Source: Afipia carboxidovorans OM5
GTDB lineage: Bacteria > Pseudomonadota > Alphaproteobacteria > Rhizobiales > Xanthobacteraceae
Direction of reading: 5' to 3'
Assembly (NCBI RefSeq): GCF_000218565.1
Contig: NC_015684.1
Coordinates: 310,001 to 374,000 of the forward strand
Length of the DNA stretch: 64,000 nucleotides
Shown: positions 27,190-37,851 of the stretch, in pieces
Layout of the letters: each line of letters begins with the position of its first letter
Position numbering within the stretch: position 1 is the stretch's first letter
Notes under the pieces: model-generated
Databases searched by the model: none
What the model was told of the DNA's origin: nothing
What the model saw: the letters and a program-made list of their open reading frames with translations, nothing else
Translations under genes and position numbers: made by a program

Positions 27190-28169
27190 ACCCGTCTTTC
27201 CGCAGGTCCGCGTTTCCTGTTTTCCGTAAATCCGCCTTTGCGGCTGCCCTGCTGTCCGCAACCGTCCTCGCCGGTTGCGCCACCGCGCCGAAACCGCCGC
27301 AGATCAGCTACGATAGCACTGTTCCACCACTTCCGTCGGTCCCGGCAGTCATCACGGATCAGCGGCCACGTCCGCTGCATACGCCTCCGGCCTGGATCCC
27401 GGCCCGGGGCGGCAATTCCGCGAGCACGCCGACCGCGCGCGTCGAGAACGCCAACGCCGCCGCGCGTGTCGAGCCGCGGCGAGACGGCTATTACAACTCC
27501 ATCCAGATCTATCCCTGGAGTGAAGGGGCCCTCTATCAGGTCTATGCCGCGCCCGGGCAGATCACGAATATCGCGCTTGAGCCGGGCGAAAACCTGACCG
27601 GAGCAGGTCCGATCGCCGCCGGTGACACGGCCAGGTGGATTATCGGCGACACCGAAAGCGGCTCGGGCGTGACCCGCCGCGTCCATGTGCTCGTGAAGCC
27701 GACCAGGACCGACATCACGACCAATCTCGTCATCACGACCGATCGGCGCGTCTACATGATCGAACTGCGCGCGGGCACGAACCCCTATATGCCCGCCGTG
27801 GCATGGGCCTATCCCGAGCCCCCAGCCAGCCAACGCGCCAACGTCCCGGCGAGGCCCGTCGTTCCTGCCGCGACTGCGCGCAACTATCGCTATGGCCTGA
27901 TGGGCGATACGCCCCCATGGCGTCCGGTCTCGGTCTATGACGATGGGCGGCGCGTCTACGTCGAATTCCCGCGCGGCATCGTCCAGGGCGAGATGCCGCC
28001 GATCTTCGTCATCGGCTCCGACGGCGAGCCGCAAATCGTCAACAGCCGCATCTACCAGAACATCCTGATCGTCGATCGCATCTTTGGTGCAGCCGAACTG
28101 CGTCTCGGAGGCGGCGATCGTCAGCAGACCGTCAGGATCGTCCGTACTGACGGGAGGCCCGCATCATGA
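27186..28169 (+). CDS. trbG: TrbG, VirB9-like protein
   Basis: A 327-residue exported protein, probably a lipoprotein: the N-terminus ends in the lipobox LAGC at about residue 33. The VirB9 features follow: YNSIQIYPWSEGALYQVYAAPGQITNI, RRVHVLVKPTRTDI and a C-terminal FVIGSDGEPQIVNSRIYQNI. The start overlaps the trbF stop. Confidence 0.95.
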   Translation: MNPSFRRSAFPVFRKSAFAAALLSATVLAGCATAPKPPQISYDSTVPPLPSVPAVITDQRPRPLHTPPAWIPARGGNSASTPTARVENANAAARVEPRRDGYYNSIQIYPWSEGALYQVYAAPGQITNIALEPGENLTGAGPIAAGDTARWIIGDTESGSGVTRRVHVLVKPTRTDITTNLVITTDRRVYMIELRAGTNPYMPAVAWAYPEPPASQRANVPARPVVPAATARNYRYGLMGDTPPWRPVSVYDDGRRVYVEFPRGIVQGEMPPIFVIGSDGEPQIVNSRIYQNILIVDRIFGAAELRLGGGDRQQTVRIVRTDGRPAS

Positions 28170-29350
28170 TCGACAACGACACCAACAACCAACAGCCGGA
28201 GAATCTCTCGGCGACGCCGGCCGAGTCCGTCGCGCCTATGCGCTTGCGTGCCGAGCCGCCCCGCGTCACACGCCTGTCCCGCAAGGTCCTGGCGACCGCG
28301 AGCGTCGTCGTCAGCATCGGCATTGGCGGCGCGCTCATCTACGCCCTTCAAACCAGGGATGGCGGCGGCAACAACGAGGAACTCTATTCGACTGAGAACC
28401 GTTCGACGGCCGATGGTCTGGCCGGGCTGCCCCGCGACTATACCGGCCCTGTTCTCGGGCCGGCGCTGCCTGGCGACCTCGGACGCTCAATCCTCGACGC
28501 GCAGAATCGCGGCCAGCCGGTCGTTCCTCCCACGATGTCCGCGCCGCAGGTCGATCCGGAAGAGCAGCGTCGTCTCGCGGAGATCGAGGCGGCTCGCACC
28601 AGCCGTGTCTTCTTCCAGAATGGTCCTACCGCGGCTACCGCCCCCGCAGGCCTCGGCACACCGGGTCTGCCGGGCCTCGGCGCCGGAGTGCAGCCGGGCG
28701 TCGCCACGGCCCAGGATCGTCAACTGGCCTTCCTCAACGCGCCCGTTGACCGGCGCACGGTGGCAGGCGACCGGGTCATGGCGCCGGCATCACCCTATGT
28801 CCTTCAAGCTGGCTCGGTTATCTCGGCCGCGCTCATTACAGGCATCCGGTCCGACCTCCCTGGGCAGATCACGGCCCAAGTGACCGAGAATATCTACGAT
28901 AGCCCGACGGGTCGCATCCTTATCGTGCCGCAAGGCACACGACTCGTCGGCCAGTATGACAACAGTGTTCAATTCGGCCAGAAGCGCGTCCTGCTCGTCT
29001 GGAGCCGCCTGATCTTCCCCAATGGACGATCCATCGTGCTCGAACGCCAGCCCGGAGCTGATCCGCAGGGCCATGCCGGCCTGCAGGACGGCGTGGACTA
29101 TCACTGGTGGGATCTCGCCAAGGCCGCCGGCCTCTCGACCTTGCTGGCCGTTGGCGCGGAACTTGCGGTCAGCGACGAAAACCGCCTCATGCGCGCAATT
29201 CGCGATGGCGGCCAAGACACCATCCACGAAGCCGGCCAGCAGATCGTCCGTCGACAACTCCAAGTGACGCCGACTTTGACGATCAGGCCGGGATTCCCGG
29301 TGCGTGTCATCGTCACCCGCGATCTCGTTCTCGAACCTTATGGAGGCTGA
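28166..29350 (+). CDS. trbI: TrbI, VirB10-like protein
   Basis: A 394-residue protein: cytoplasmic tail, a membrane helix at about residues 46-66, a proline-rich linker and the VirB10 C-terminal barrel (VLQAGSVISAALITGIRSDLPG, LIVPQGTRLVGQYDNSV, and GVDYHWWDL). It spans the envelope and gates the channel. Start overlaps the trbG stop. Confidence 0.96.
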   Translation: MIDNDTNNQQPENLSATPAESVAPMRLRAEPPRVTRLSRKVLATASVVVSIGIGGALIYALQTRDGGGNNEELYSTENRSTADGLAGLPRDYTGPVLGPALPGDLGRSILDAQNRGQPVVPPTMSAPQVDPEEQRRLAEIEAARTSRVFFQNGPTAATAPAGLGTPGLPGLGAGVQPGVATAQDRQLAFLNAPVDRRTVAGDRVMAPASPYVLQAGSVISAALITGIRSDLPGQITAQVTENIYDSPTGRILIVPQGTRLVGQYDNSVQFGQKRVLLVWSRLIFPNGRSIVLERQPGADPQGHAGLQDGVDYHWWDLAKAAGLSTLLAVGAELAVSDENRLMRAIRDGGQDTIHEAGQQIVRRQLQVTPTLTIRPGFPVRVIVTRDLVLEPYGG

Positions 29351-29351
29351 T

Positions 29352-29591
29352 GTGAGTAAGTTGAAGCTAGGTCCGATCGTCGACGAGAAGCCGGTAAAGA
29401 CAACTGTGGAGCTGCCGGCGACGCTGCACCGCGATCTGGTCGCCTATGCCGATGCTCTGGCCCGTGAAACGGGCCAGCCAATCACCGAACCGACGAAGCT
29501 GATTGTACCGATGCTCGAACGCTTCATTGCAACCGATCGGGGCTTTGCGAAGGCACGGCGTTCACATCAATCGGCATCGCCGGAGGCGTGA
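29352..29591 (+). CDS. DUF2274 domain protein
   Basis: A 79-residue protein. GTG 29352 is chosen because the family starts (M)SKLKLGPI; an in-frame ATG twelve bases upstream lies inside trbI. DUF2274 proteins always close trb operons of this type and resemble ribbon-helix-helix proteins (KTTVELPATLHRDLVAYADAL). The 3' end overlaps the convergent LysR gene by 68 bases. Confidence 0.88.
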   Translation: MSKLKLGPIVDEKPVKTTVELPATLHRDLVAYADALARETGQPITEPTKLIVPMLERFIATDRGFAKARRSHQSASPEA

Positions 29592-30507
29592 CAGCGTCTG
29601 CTTCACGCAGGCCGGACATTGAGCGGGCGAGATCAAGAAGCTGTCCTAGGGCCGGATTGTCGTTCTTCGGAGACCAAACGGCACTAAAGGGTAGAACCTC
29701 GCCGACAATCGGCCGATAGGCGAGACCCGGAAAGTGTGCGGCCGTCATTGCCTCACTGACGACCGTCAAACCACGCTTCAAGGCCACGAGCGGCAGAAGG
29801 TTTTCCCTGCCGATCTGGTGCACGCTAATCTGAGGATGATAGCCGAACGCGGCGAGGCGCTGTACCAGATAGTCATGGATCTCCTGGCCCGGACCTGCCT
29901 CATTGATGATGAAGTTCTCATCTGCCAGGTGCTGCCACTCCAACTCGTCGCGACCCGCCAAGAGGTGATCGACAGGAAGCACAGCGAATACGCGCTCCGA
30001 CCATAGCGGAAGTGTTTCGCAGTCGCGCCAATTCCGCTCTCCTGTCAGGAACGCGGCGTCCAGCTGCATTCGACGAATTGCTGAGGCTTGATCCGCAGGG
30101 TTGTCTTCAATCAGGTCGATCTGAACCTTCGGATGGCAATCGGCATAGAGACCGAGCAGCTCCGCGAGGAAACCCGACGCGATTGACGAGTAGATGCCGA
30201 TTTTGATCCGACCAAAGTCCGAGCGCTTGATCGAGGCGATTTCCTCGGCGCCATCTTCAAAGTTCCGCAAAATCTGACGTGCACGGCGAAGAAAACGCTG
30301 CCCCGCGAAGGTCAAACACACGCCTCCGCTATGGCGAAGAAACAATGTCGTACCCAGCCGATGTTCGAGATCACGGATGCGGCGACTAATCGCGGAGTGT
30401 TGAATCCTAGTATCGGCGCTGGCTTTGCGGAAGCTGCCATGCTCCGCGGCCGACACGAAATAACGAAGATGCCGAAGCTCTATGGTACGCGTTCTTTCCG
30501 CAGCCAT
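29524..30507 (-). CDS. LysR-family regulator
   Basis: A 327-residue protein. Start 30507 is preferred because the helix-turn-helix begins just after it (RHLRYFVSAAEHGSFRKASADTRIQHSAISRRIRDLE, in two parts); a frame to 30612 adds a poor N-terminal extension. The substrate-binding domain follows, from about residue 95. A convergent LysR gene directly behind DUF2274 is usual in these ICEs and may control the transfer genes or an adjacent cargo. Its ligand is unknown. It marks the boundary between backbone and cargo. Confidence 0.9.
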   Translation of the reverse strand: MAAERTRTIELRHLRYFVSAAEHGSFRKASADTRIQHSAISRRIRDLEHRLGTTLFLRHSGGVCLTFAGQRFLRRARQILRNFEDGAEEIASIKRSDFGRIKIGIYSSIASGFLAELLGLYADCHPKVQIDLIEDNPADQASAIRRMQLDAAFLTGERNWRDCETLPLWSERVFAVLPVDHLLAGRDELEWQHLADENFIINEAGPGQEIHDYLVQRLAAFGYHPQISVHQIGRENLLPLVALKRGLTVVSEAMTAAHFPGLAYRPIVGEVLPFSAVWSPKNDNPALGQLLDLARSMSGLREADAVTPPAMPIDVNAVPSQSPDRLQ

Positions 30508-30691
30508 CGTTACACACCCGCCCGTTCCCTGTTTTGGGCCGTTGGCACCTGCTGCCCAATACAGTGAGTTACCAAGCAAACTCGCACGACTCGGCTCGAC
30601 AGCGATTGCCAAAGGCCTAATTGGGAGCGCCGCTGCATATCTACTTACCCCCGGTGACTGCTCTTTTGCGTCTCAGCGCCTAAGCAAGTTC

Positions 30692-31138
30692 CTAATTCGG
30701 CATAAGATCATTCGCTGGTTGATTGCGCTGCATTTGAGGTGCCGCCGTTTCCGCTTGATGGGAGCCCGACCTTTCCGCTCGCGGATGTTTTTCACCGACG
30801 AGGCGGGCGCGTGCGACCTTGACTTGGGCGGCCAACTCAAAGCGACGCCCGGCAACGCCGAGATGCAAATATAGGCTGTTGTCCTCGCCCGGCTTCTGAC
30901 CCGACACCATGAGCATGTTCTGCTCCTGCGGGATCGTCAGCTTGTCCTGTGAGACGCCGGCCACCGCGATGGTGATGCGGTAGTCGTCCTCGCCAAGCCC
31001 GGCGATAACATAAGGAGGCCAGTTGTCGATACTCCCGGCGCGCTCGCAGCTTTGAGCGCATTCAACATTCGGTCGTAGCCGATGCTCGACCGGAACAGGG
31101 GCGAAAAGCCAAAAATAGTTCTCATAGGAGGCCCTCAT
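30692..31138 (-). pseudogene. Decayed hsp20 (IbpA-like) gene
   Basis: The N-terminal part, FSPLFRSSIGYDRMLNALKAAS, lies in one frame from ATG 31125. The continuation SIDNWPPYVIAGLGEDDYRI...QEQNMLMVSGQKPGEDNS lies in another frame that opens at 31138. A few residues are lost before RRFELA, and after VARARLV the family sequence disappears. Compared with the intact copy at 47764-48240 it has lost the C-terminal part of the alpha-crystallin domain and the end. It follows ptsN in the kdp operon. No ROSE-type hairpin is seen in front of it. Confidence 0.8.
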
Positions 31139-31638
31139 ACTGGCTGCTCAACTAGAATAGAATAAGCGGCATGCTCCGACTTGGCGCCGCGCAGCACTTT
31201 CATGACCCGCTCATCGCGCATCTTACGGGCGACTGCCGCGAGAATCTTCAGATACTCGTTGCTGCCTTCGGGGGCCGACAGAAGCAGAAAGACAACGTCG
31301 ACCGGAAGGTCGTCCACCGCCTCGAAATCGATCGGTTTCTTCAACACCATCAGCGCGGCGAATGATGTTCGGAGTCCGGGTACAGGCGCATGAGGCATGG
31401 CGACGCCATGGCCGATGCCGGTTGAGCCCAGACGCTCGCGTCCCAGCAAGGCTGTATGGATCGCTTCCTCGGTCAACCCTGTGCGAGCGGCGGCATGCGC
31501 CGCCAGCTTTTTGATCAGGACGGCTTTCGTGGAGATGGATAGATCAAGGATCACGTCCTCTGGTGCGATGGCAGATGACAGGTTCATAAGAGTACTCGCG
31601 TTAAAGTCGCCCGCTTCCAGGCGAGCGTGCGCGGTCAC
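31135..31638 (-). CDS. ptsN: PtsN-like EIIA-Ntr regulatory phosphotransferase protein
   Basis: A 167-residue PTS EIIA domain of the nitrogen type. The phosphorylated histidine lies in GHGVAMPHAPVPG (about residue 83), preceded by ERLGSTGIG. ATG 31638 overlaps the kdpE stop (ATGA); an internal ATG at 31587 gives the shorter usual length. In E. coli unphosphorylated EIIA-Ntr binds the sensor KdpD and raises kdp expression, so a ptsN copy translationally coupled to kdpDE suggests a dedicated partner for this KdpD. That role is inferred from position. Confidence 0.88.
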   Translation of the reverse strand: MTAHARLEAGDFNASTLMNLSSAIAPEDVILDLSISTKAVLIKKLAAHAAARTGLTEEAIHTALLGRERLGSTGIGHGVAMPHAPVPGLRTSFAALMVLKKPIDFEAVDDLPVDVVFLLLSAPEGSNEYLKILAAVARKMRDERVMKVLRGAKSEHAAYSILVEQPV

Positions 31639-32330
31639 TGCTCCGGTTCACGGAGGCGGTAACCGACACCTGTTTCAGTCAGGATGTATTGCGGCTGATC
31701 GGGCGTGGCCTCTATCTTCTGCCGCAACTGGCGGACATAGACCCGCAGATATTGGACATCGGTCGAGCCGCCCCACACATGCTTGAGGATATGCTGGTGC
31801 GTGATGACCTTGCCCGCGTGCTGCACGAGGACGCGCAAGATTTCGTATTCCTTGGGTGAGAGCTTCACCTCCTTGTCTGCGACCTTGACAATCCGCTTCA
31901 CCAGGTCGACCGAGAGGTCGCCGACCTGGAATATCGGGCGTTCGCCCTGTTGCTGAAGCTTGTGCCTCAGCGCCACCCGAATGCGCGCCGCCAGCTCGCG
32001 CATCCCGAATGGTTTGGTGAGATAATCGTCGGCGCCCAGTTCCAGCGCCTTTACGATGCCCGTTTCATCGGTCCGGCTGGAGAGGACGACTATCGGCAGC
32101 TCGACAAGTTCGGCACGCCACCTCTCAAGAAGGTCATGTCCTGAGATATCTGGCAGCCCAAGATCGAGCAGGATCAGATCGGGCTTCTCCTCTGTGATGA
32201 GCGCGGCGGCTTCCTCGCCGTTTACAGCCTCGACCATAGCGTAGCCCTCGGCCGTCAGCCCAACGCGCAGGAGTTTCCTGATCGGCGGCTCGTCATCTAC
32301 GACGAGAATCTTGACTACTGACGTATTCAT
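31635..32330 (-). CDS. kdpE: KdpE response regulator
   Basis: A 231-residue OmpR/PhoB-type regulator. The receiver domain (residues 1-120) has the acidic pair DDE, the phosphorylated Asp in LILLDLGLP (about residue 54), and Lys in LTKPF. The C-terminal winged helix (about 130-228) includes KLSPKEYEILRVL and YLRVYVRQLRQKIE. It would activate kdpFABC under potassium limitation. The start overlaps the kdpD stop. Confidence 0.95.
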   Translation of the reverse strand: MNTSVVKILVVDDEPPIRKLLRVGLTAEGYAMVEAVNGEEAAALITEEKPDLILLDLGLPDISGHDLLERWRAELVELPIVVLSSRTDETGIVKALELGADDYLTKPFGMRELAARIRVALRHKLQQQGERPIFQVGDLSVDLVKRIVKVADKEVKLSPKEYEILRVLVQHAGKVITHQHILKHVWGGSTDVQYLRVYVRQLRQKIEATPDQPQYILTETGVGYRLREPEQ

Positions 32331-35032
32331 ATCCTTCCTTCCATAGGCGATGGCTCCGGTCCGATCGAAAACCGCAGCGTGAAAATGGCGCCGGGTCTGT
32401 CAGCCCGATTAGTTGCGAAAATCGTCCCGCCCATCGCCTCGACAAATCCCTTGCAGATAGACAGACCAAGCCCCGTCCCAGCCTGGACGTGGTCCTTCTT
32501 CCGGACGCGGTGGAAACTGTCGAAAATTCTCGTCAGGTCGTCAGAGGGAATGCCGGGCCCTTCATCGACGATCTGCAAAACAACATGGTCCTCTTCCGCC
32601 CAGGCCCTGATCAAGATCAGCGAGCCCGCAGGCGCATATTTGCGCGCGTTGTCGAGGAGATTGAACAGCACCTGCTCGAACAGGACCGGATCGAGGCGGA
32701 CCATCGGCAGATCGGGCGGCACCGCGAGATCGACCCTATGGCAAGCCAGTATCTTCTCAGCGCGACGCAGGGCGCTGCCGACGCTGTCGCCGATGAACAG
32801 CGGCGTCAGCGATACCGCCGCCGCGCCCGATTCCAATCGGGTCATGTCGAGAAGGTTCGCGATGAACCGGTTCAGCCTCTCGGCCTCTTCGACAATTGTC
32901 GTCAGCAGTTCGACCCGGCCGGAGTCCGTCAGAGAGGTCGAATAGTCTCTCAACGCTCCTGCAGACCCGAGGATCGACGCCAAAGGCGTCTTGAGATCAT
33001 GCGAGAGCGATGTGAGAAGCGCGGAGCGCAGCTTGTCCGCCTCGGCCGCGAGGCGCGCATTGTCGACATCGGCGACCAGTTGGATGCGCTCGATCGCCAG
33101 AGCGGCCTGATCCGCCAGGGAGTCGAAAAGCCGTTGCTCGGCAGGTGTCAGGACTGGCCCCTGCTTGTCATTGTCCAGCCCGATCACACCGACCTGTGTT
33201 CGCCCCGTCTTCAAAGGCAAGTAGAGGCGCTTCGCTCCCGGTAGTGTATCCGCCCCACGGCCCGCGGGCTTGTCATGCTCCCAGGCCCAATGCGCAGCGG
33301 CGATATCCGCATCGTCAAGCGTATCGTCCGGCGGATATCCTGCTTGGACCGCGATGCGGCCATTCTCTGGCAGAAGCGCAACCACCCTAACGTGCAGCAT
33401 GGAAGCGATCTGATAGACCGTCGCCCACAGAACGTCTCCCAACGTCCCAGCGCCGGCGAGCTTCTTGCTGAACTGATAGAGACCTTCAGTTGTCTTCGCG
33501 CGCTCACGCGCAGTCACGGCCTGCCGCTGAACGCGGCTGGCAAGGTTGCTTGCGATAACCGCAACCACCAAGAAAAAGGCAAAGGCCACCACGCTTTCAG
33601 GATCGCCGATGACAAGAGTGTAAAGAGGGTCGAGAAAGAAAAAATTGAAGGCAAGCGCGCTTAGCACAGACGCAAACAATGCCGGCCACAAACCGCCGCC
33701 CATCGCCGAGGCGAGAACCGCCATCAGGAAGACAAGCGCGATATTGCGCACATCCAGAAAGCGGGAGAGCGCCGTCCCGAGGCCCAATGCCACGGCAACG
33801 TAAAGCGTGCTCCACAGATAGTGACCGACGTCTGGGCGCTTCTTAGATCGTGCGCTCACGGTCGCCGGACGTCGCGTATCCTCGCCATTGCCCGGCGAGA
33901 TGACGTGCACGCTCACATCCGTCTTGGCGCGGATCAGATCATGCGAAACGGAGCCCGCGAAAAGCTCCCGCCACCTGGGCGAGGTCGGCATGCCGACGAT
34001 GACATGCGTATAGTTGTTGGTCGATGCGTAGGTCAGAATTTCTTGCGCAACGTTCTCGCCGGGCAGGGTAACGGCCTCAGCGCCGAGTTGCTCGGCAAGT
34101 CGCAATGCACTGGCGATCTTGTCCTTTTGGTGCTCGGAAAGCCGGGCATCCTTGCTCGTTTCGACATGAACCGCAGCCCAAGGCGCACGAAGCCGGTCGG
34201 CCTGACGGCGGCCATAGCGCACGAGCGCCGTCGCCCCGGGCCGTTCGTTGATACATACCAGGACACGCTCGCCGGCCGACCACGGGCCGGTGATGGCGTG
34301 CGCCTGCATATGGGTGACTAACTGGTCATCGACCCGCTGCGCCGTGCGCCGCAGAGCCAACTCACGAAGGGCCGTCAGATTGCTTGGCGAGAAATAGTTC
34401 TGCGTTGCGCGCTTTGCGGTCTTGGGCAGGTAAACCTTGCCCTCGTTCAAGCGCTTGATCAGGTCGCCCGGCGTGATGTCGATGATCTCGATGTCGTCGG
34501 CACGATCGATGATCGAATCCGGAACGGTTTCTCGCACCCGGATGCGCGTGATTTGGGCCACGACGTCGTTGAGGCTCTCGACGTGCTGGATGTTGAGCGT
34601 GCTGTAGACGTCTATGCCGTTGGCGAGCAGTTCCTCGACATCGAGATAGCGCTTGGGGTGGCGACTGCCAGGGGCGTTGGTATGGGCGAGTTCATCCACC
34701 AGAACGAGCGCCGGCTTGCGCGCCAGAATCGCGTCGATGTCCATTTCATCGAGCACATGCCCTCGATAGGGCACTGTGCGACGCGGAACGATCTCGAACC
34801 CGTCGACCAGAGCCTCGGTCTCGGCCCGCCCGTGGGTCTCGACCACCCCGATGACCACGTCGACGCCATCCGCCCGCTGAGCCCGGCCCGACATGAGCAT
34901 CTCATACGTCTTGCCTACACCCGGAGCCGCCCCAAGAAAGATCTTGAGGTGGCCCCGCGTCTCCCGCTGCGCGCTTTCCAGTAACGCGTCGGGCGATGGC
35001 CGGCTGTGCTCTCTTATCGGATCGTCAGACAC
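32327..35032 (-). CDS. kdpD: KdpD sensor histidine kinase
   Basis: A 901-residue sensor. In order: the KdpD domain with Walker A GAAPGVGKTYEM (about residue 36) and VLVDELAHTNAPGS; a universal-stress-like domain (about 250-370); four membrane helices (about 405-500); a GAF-like region; HisKA with the phosphorylated histidine in SLSHDLKTPLAS (about 675); and HATPase with NARKYAPAG, DEGPGIP and GTGLGLSICKG. All parts look intact. It senses potassium and ionic stress, and the universal-stress and N-terminal domains are where EIIA-Ntr and other inputs act. Confidence 0.95.
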   Translation of the reverse strand: MSDDPIREHSRPSPDALLESAQRETRGHLKIFLGAAPGVGKTYEMLMSGRAQRADGVDVVIGVVETHGRAETEALVDGFEIVPRRTVPYRGHVLDEMDIDAILARKPALVLVDELAHTNAPGSRHPKRYLDVEELLANGIDVYSTLNIQHVESLNDVVAQITRIRVRETVPDSIIDRADDIEIIDITPGDLIKRLNEGKVYLPKTAKRATQNYFSPSNLTALRELALRRTAQRVDDQLVTHMQAHAITGPWSAGERVLVCINERPGATALVRYGRRQADRLRAPWAAVHVETSKDARLSEHQKDKIASALRLAEQLGAEAVTLPGENVAQEILTYASTNNYTHVIVGMPTSPRWRELFAGSVSHDLIRAKTDVSVHVISPGNGEDTRRPATVSARSKKRPDVGHYLWSTLYVAVALGLGTALSRFLDVRNIALVFLMAVLASAMGGGLWPALFASVLSALAFNFFFLDPLYTLVIGDPESVVAFAFFLVVAVIASNLASRVQRQAVTARERAKTTEGLYQFSKKLAGAGTLGDVLWATVYQIASMLHVRVVALLPENGRIAVQAGYPPDDTLDDADIAAAHWAWEHDKPAGRGADTLPGAKRLYLPLKTGRTQVGVIGLDNDKQGPVLTPAEQRLFDSLADQAALAIERIQLVADVDNARLAAEADKLRSALLTSLSHDLKTPLASILGSAGALRDYSTSLTDSGRVELLTTIVEEAERLNRFIANLLDMTRLESGAAAVSLTPLFIGDSVGSALRRAEKILACHRVDLAVPPDLPMVRLDPVLFEQVLFNLLDNARKYAPAGSLILIRAWAEEDHVVLQIVDEGPGIPSDDLTRIFDSFHRVRKKDHVQAGTGLGLSICKGFVEAMGGTIFATNRADRPGAIFTLRFSIGPEPSPMEGRI

Positions 35033-35088
35033 TTAATCGCTCCGGATCAACGGTCAGGACGGCTATTATAGCCGTCTGGCACCTTCAT

Positions 35089-35739
<651 letters not shown>

Positions 35740-37809
35740 TTAGGCGAGACCGACGGCGGTGATCGCCATGTCGATGAGTTTGATGCCGGCGAAGGGGACA
35801 AGGATGCCGCCCAGGCCGTAAATCAGGAGGTTTCGGGACAACAGCGAACCCGCTCCGATGGCGCGATACTTGACGCCTTTCAACGACAGCGGGATCAGCG
35901 CCACGATGATGAGAGCGTTGAAAATGATCGCCGACAGGATCGCGCTCTGGGGCGAAGCGAGGCCCATGATGTTAAGCGCACCGAGCTGCGGATAGAAGAC
36001 GAGGAACATCGCCGGGATGATCGCGAAATACTTCGCAATATCGTTGGCGATCGAGAACGTCGTCAGCGCGCCGCGCGTCATCAGCAACTGCTTACCGATT
36101 TCCACGATTTCGATCAGCTTGGTCGGATCGCTGTCGAGATCCACCATGTTGCCAGCCTCGCGGGCGGCGACCGTGCCGGTGTTCATGGCGACGCCGACAT
36201 CCGCCTGGGCGAGCGCCGGGGCGTCATTGGTGCCGTCGCCGCACATGGCGACCAGCTTGCCCTTGGCCTGTTCCTCGCGGATTAGCGCCAGCTTGTTCTC
36301 GGGCGTCGCTTGCGCCAGGAAGTCGTCGACACCGGCTTCGGCAGCGATAGCCGCCGCGGTCATCGGGTTGTCGCCGGTGATCATCACCGTGCGAATGCCC
36401 ATGCGGCGCAGCTCGGCGAACCGCTCCTTGATGCCGCCCTTGACGATGTCCTTGAGATAGATGACCCCGAGCAGGCGGCCATCCTTCACCACAGCGAGCG
36501 GCGTGCCGCCTGCCTTGGCGATCTGGTCGGCGATGCCCTGAAGCTCACGAACGCTTTCAGTGGACGCACGCGGGGTGCCGGTTGCGACCGTGGCGAGTTC
36601 CACGTGCTTCAGAACCGCATCGACCGCGCCCTTGCGGATGGTCGAACCGTCCAGGTCGACGCCGCTCATACGGGTCTGCGCCGTGAACGGAACGAAAGTC
36701 GCTTTGAGGCTCGCCATGTCGCGTGCGCGGATGCCGTATTTTTCCTTGGCGAGCACGACGATCGATCGGCCTTCCGGCGTCTCGTCAGCCAGCGAGGCTA
36801 GCTGCGCCGCGTCGGCCAGCTCCTTCTCGGTGACGCCGCGGACCGGCCGGAACTCGCTTGCCTGGCGGTTGCCGAGCGTGATGGTGCCGGTCTTATCGAG
36901 CAGCAACGTGTCGACGTCGCCGGCGGCTTCCACAGCACGGCCGGACATGGCCAGGACATTGAAGCGCACCAGCCGGTCCATACCCGCGATGCCGATAGCA
37001 GACAGCAGCGCGCCGATGGTCGTGGGGATGAGGGTGACGAACAGGGCAACGAGCACGATCACCGGAACCACGCCGCCGGAATAGGCAGCAAAGCTCGGAA
37101 TGGTCACGACCGCCAGCACGAAGATCAACGTCATGCCCGCGAGCAGGATATTGAGCGCGATTTCGTTCGGCGTCTTCTGGCGCTCGGCGCCTTCGACGAG
37201 AGCGATCATCTTGTCGATGAAGGTCGAACCCGCCGCGGCCGTGATCCGGACCTTGATCCAGTCGGAAAGCACCTGCGTGCCGCCCGTGACAGCAGAGCGG
37301 TCGCCGCCAGATTCGCGGATCACCGGGGCCGATTCGCCGGTGATCGCGGCTTCGTTCACCGAGGAGACACCCTCGATGACTTCGCCATCAGAGGGGATGA
37401 TGTCGCCGGGTTCCACCAGAACAACGTCACCGACCTTCAGCGTTGCGCCAGGCACCATTTTGTAGTCGGAACCGCCGTTCGAGAGCAGCTTGGCCTGGGT
37501 CTCGCTGCGGGTGCGCCGAAGCGATTCCGCCTGCGCCTTGCCGCGCCCTTCGGCGACGGCTTCGGCAAAGTTGGCGAAGAGAACCGTGAACCACAGCCAC
37601 AACACGATCTGCAGCGAGAAGCCGACATTTTCGGCCCCGGTCATGATGTCTTTCAAGAGCAGCGCCGTCGTGAGGACTGACACCACGGCGACTACGAACA
37701 TAACGGGGTTCTTGGCGAGGCTCTTCGGATTCAGTTTCCTGAAAGCATCGCCAATGGCCGGTACGAGTATGCGAGCGTCCAGCATGCTCGCGGATTTGGA
37801 CTGGTTCAT
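35740..37809 (-). CDS. kdpB: KdpB, P-type ATPase subunit
   Basis: A 689-residue type IA P-type ATPase. Visible motifs: TGES (AAITGESAPVI), the phosphorylation site DKTGTITLGN, MITGDNPMTA, CGDGTNDAPALAQADVGVAMN, and the C-terminal membrane helices. All catalytic residues appear intact. It hydrolyses ATP to drive potassium uptake through KdpA. Start at 37809 begins MNQSKSASMLDAR. Confidence 0.96.
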   Translation of the reverse strand: MNQSKSASMLDARILVPAIGDAFRKLNPKSLAKNPVMFVVAVVSVLTTALLLKDIMTGAENVGFSLQIVLWLWFTVLFANFAEAVAEGRGKAQAESLRRTRSETQAKLLSNGGSDYKMVPGATLKVGDVVLVEPGDIIPSDGEVIEGVSSVNEAAITGESAPVIRESGGDRSAVTGGTQVLSDWIKVRITAAAGSTFIDKMIALVEGAERQKTPNEIALNILLAGMTLIFVLAVVTIPSFAAYSGGVVPVIVLVALFVTLIPTTIGALLSAIGIAGMDRLVRFNVLAMSGRAVEAAGDVDTLLLDKTGTITLGNRQASEFRPVRGVTEKELADAAQLASLADETPEGRSIVVLAKEKYGIRARDMASLKATFVPFTAQTRMSGVDLDGSTIRKGAVDAVLKHVELATVATGTPRASTESVRELQGIADQIAKAGGTPLAVVKDGRLLGVIYLKDIVKGGIKERFAELRRMGIRTVMITGDNPMTAAAIAAEAGVDDFLAQATPENKLALIREEQAKGKLVAMCGDGTNDAPALAQADVGVAMNTGTVAAREAGNMVDLDSDPTKLIEIVEIGKQLLMTRGALTTFSIANDIAKYFAIIPAMFLVFYPQLGALNIMGLASPQSAILSAIIFNALIIVALIPLSLKGVKYRAIGAGSLLSRNLLIYGLGGILVPFAGIKLIDMAITAVGLA

Positions 37810-37851
37810 AAGAAACTCCAGCGAGTTTGTTCTTGGGGGCCAACCACTCGG

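Noticed and set aside
29524..30612. Longer start (30612) for the LysR gene
   Set aside because: The added 35 residues precede a standard LysR start and are not like any family member.
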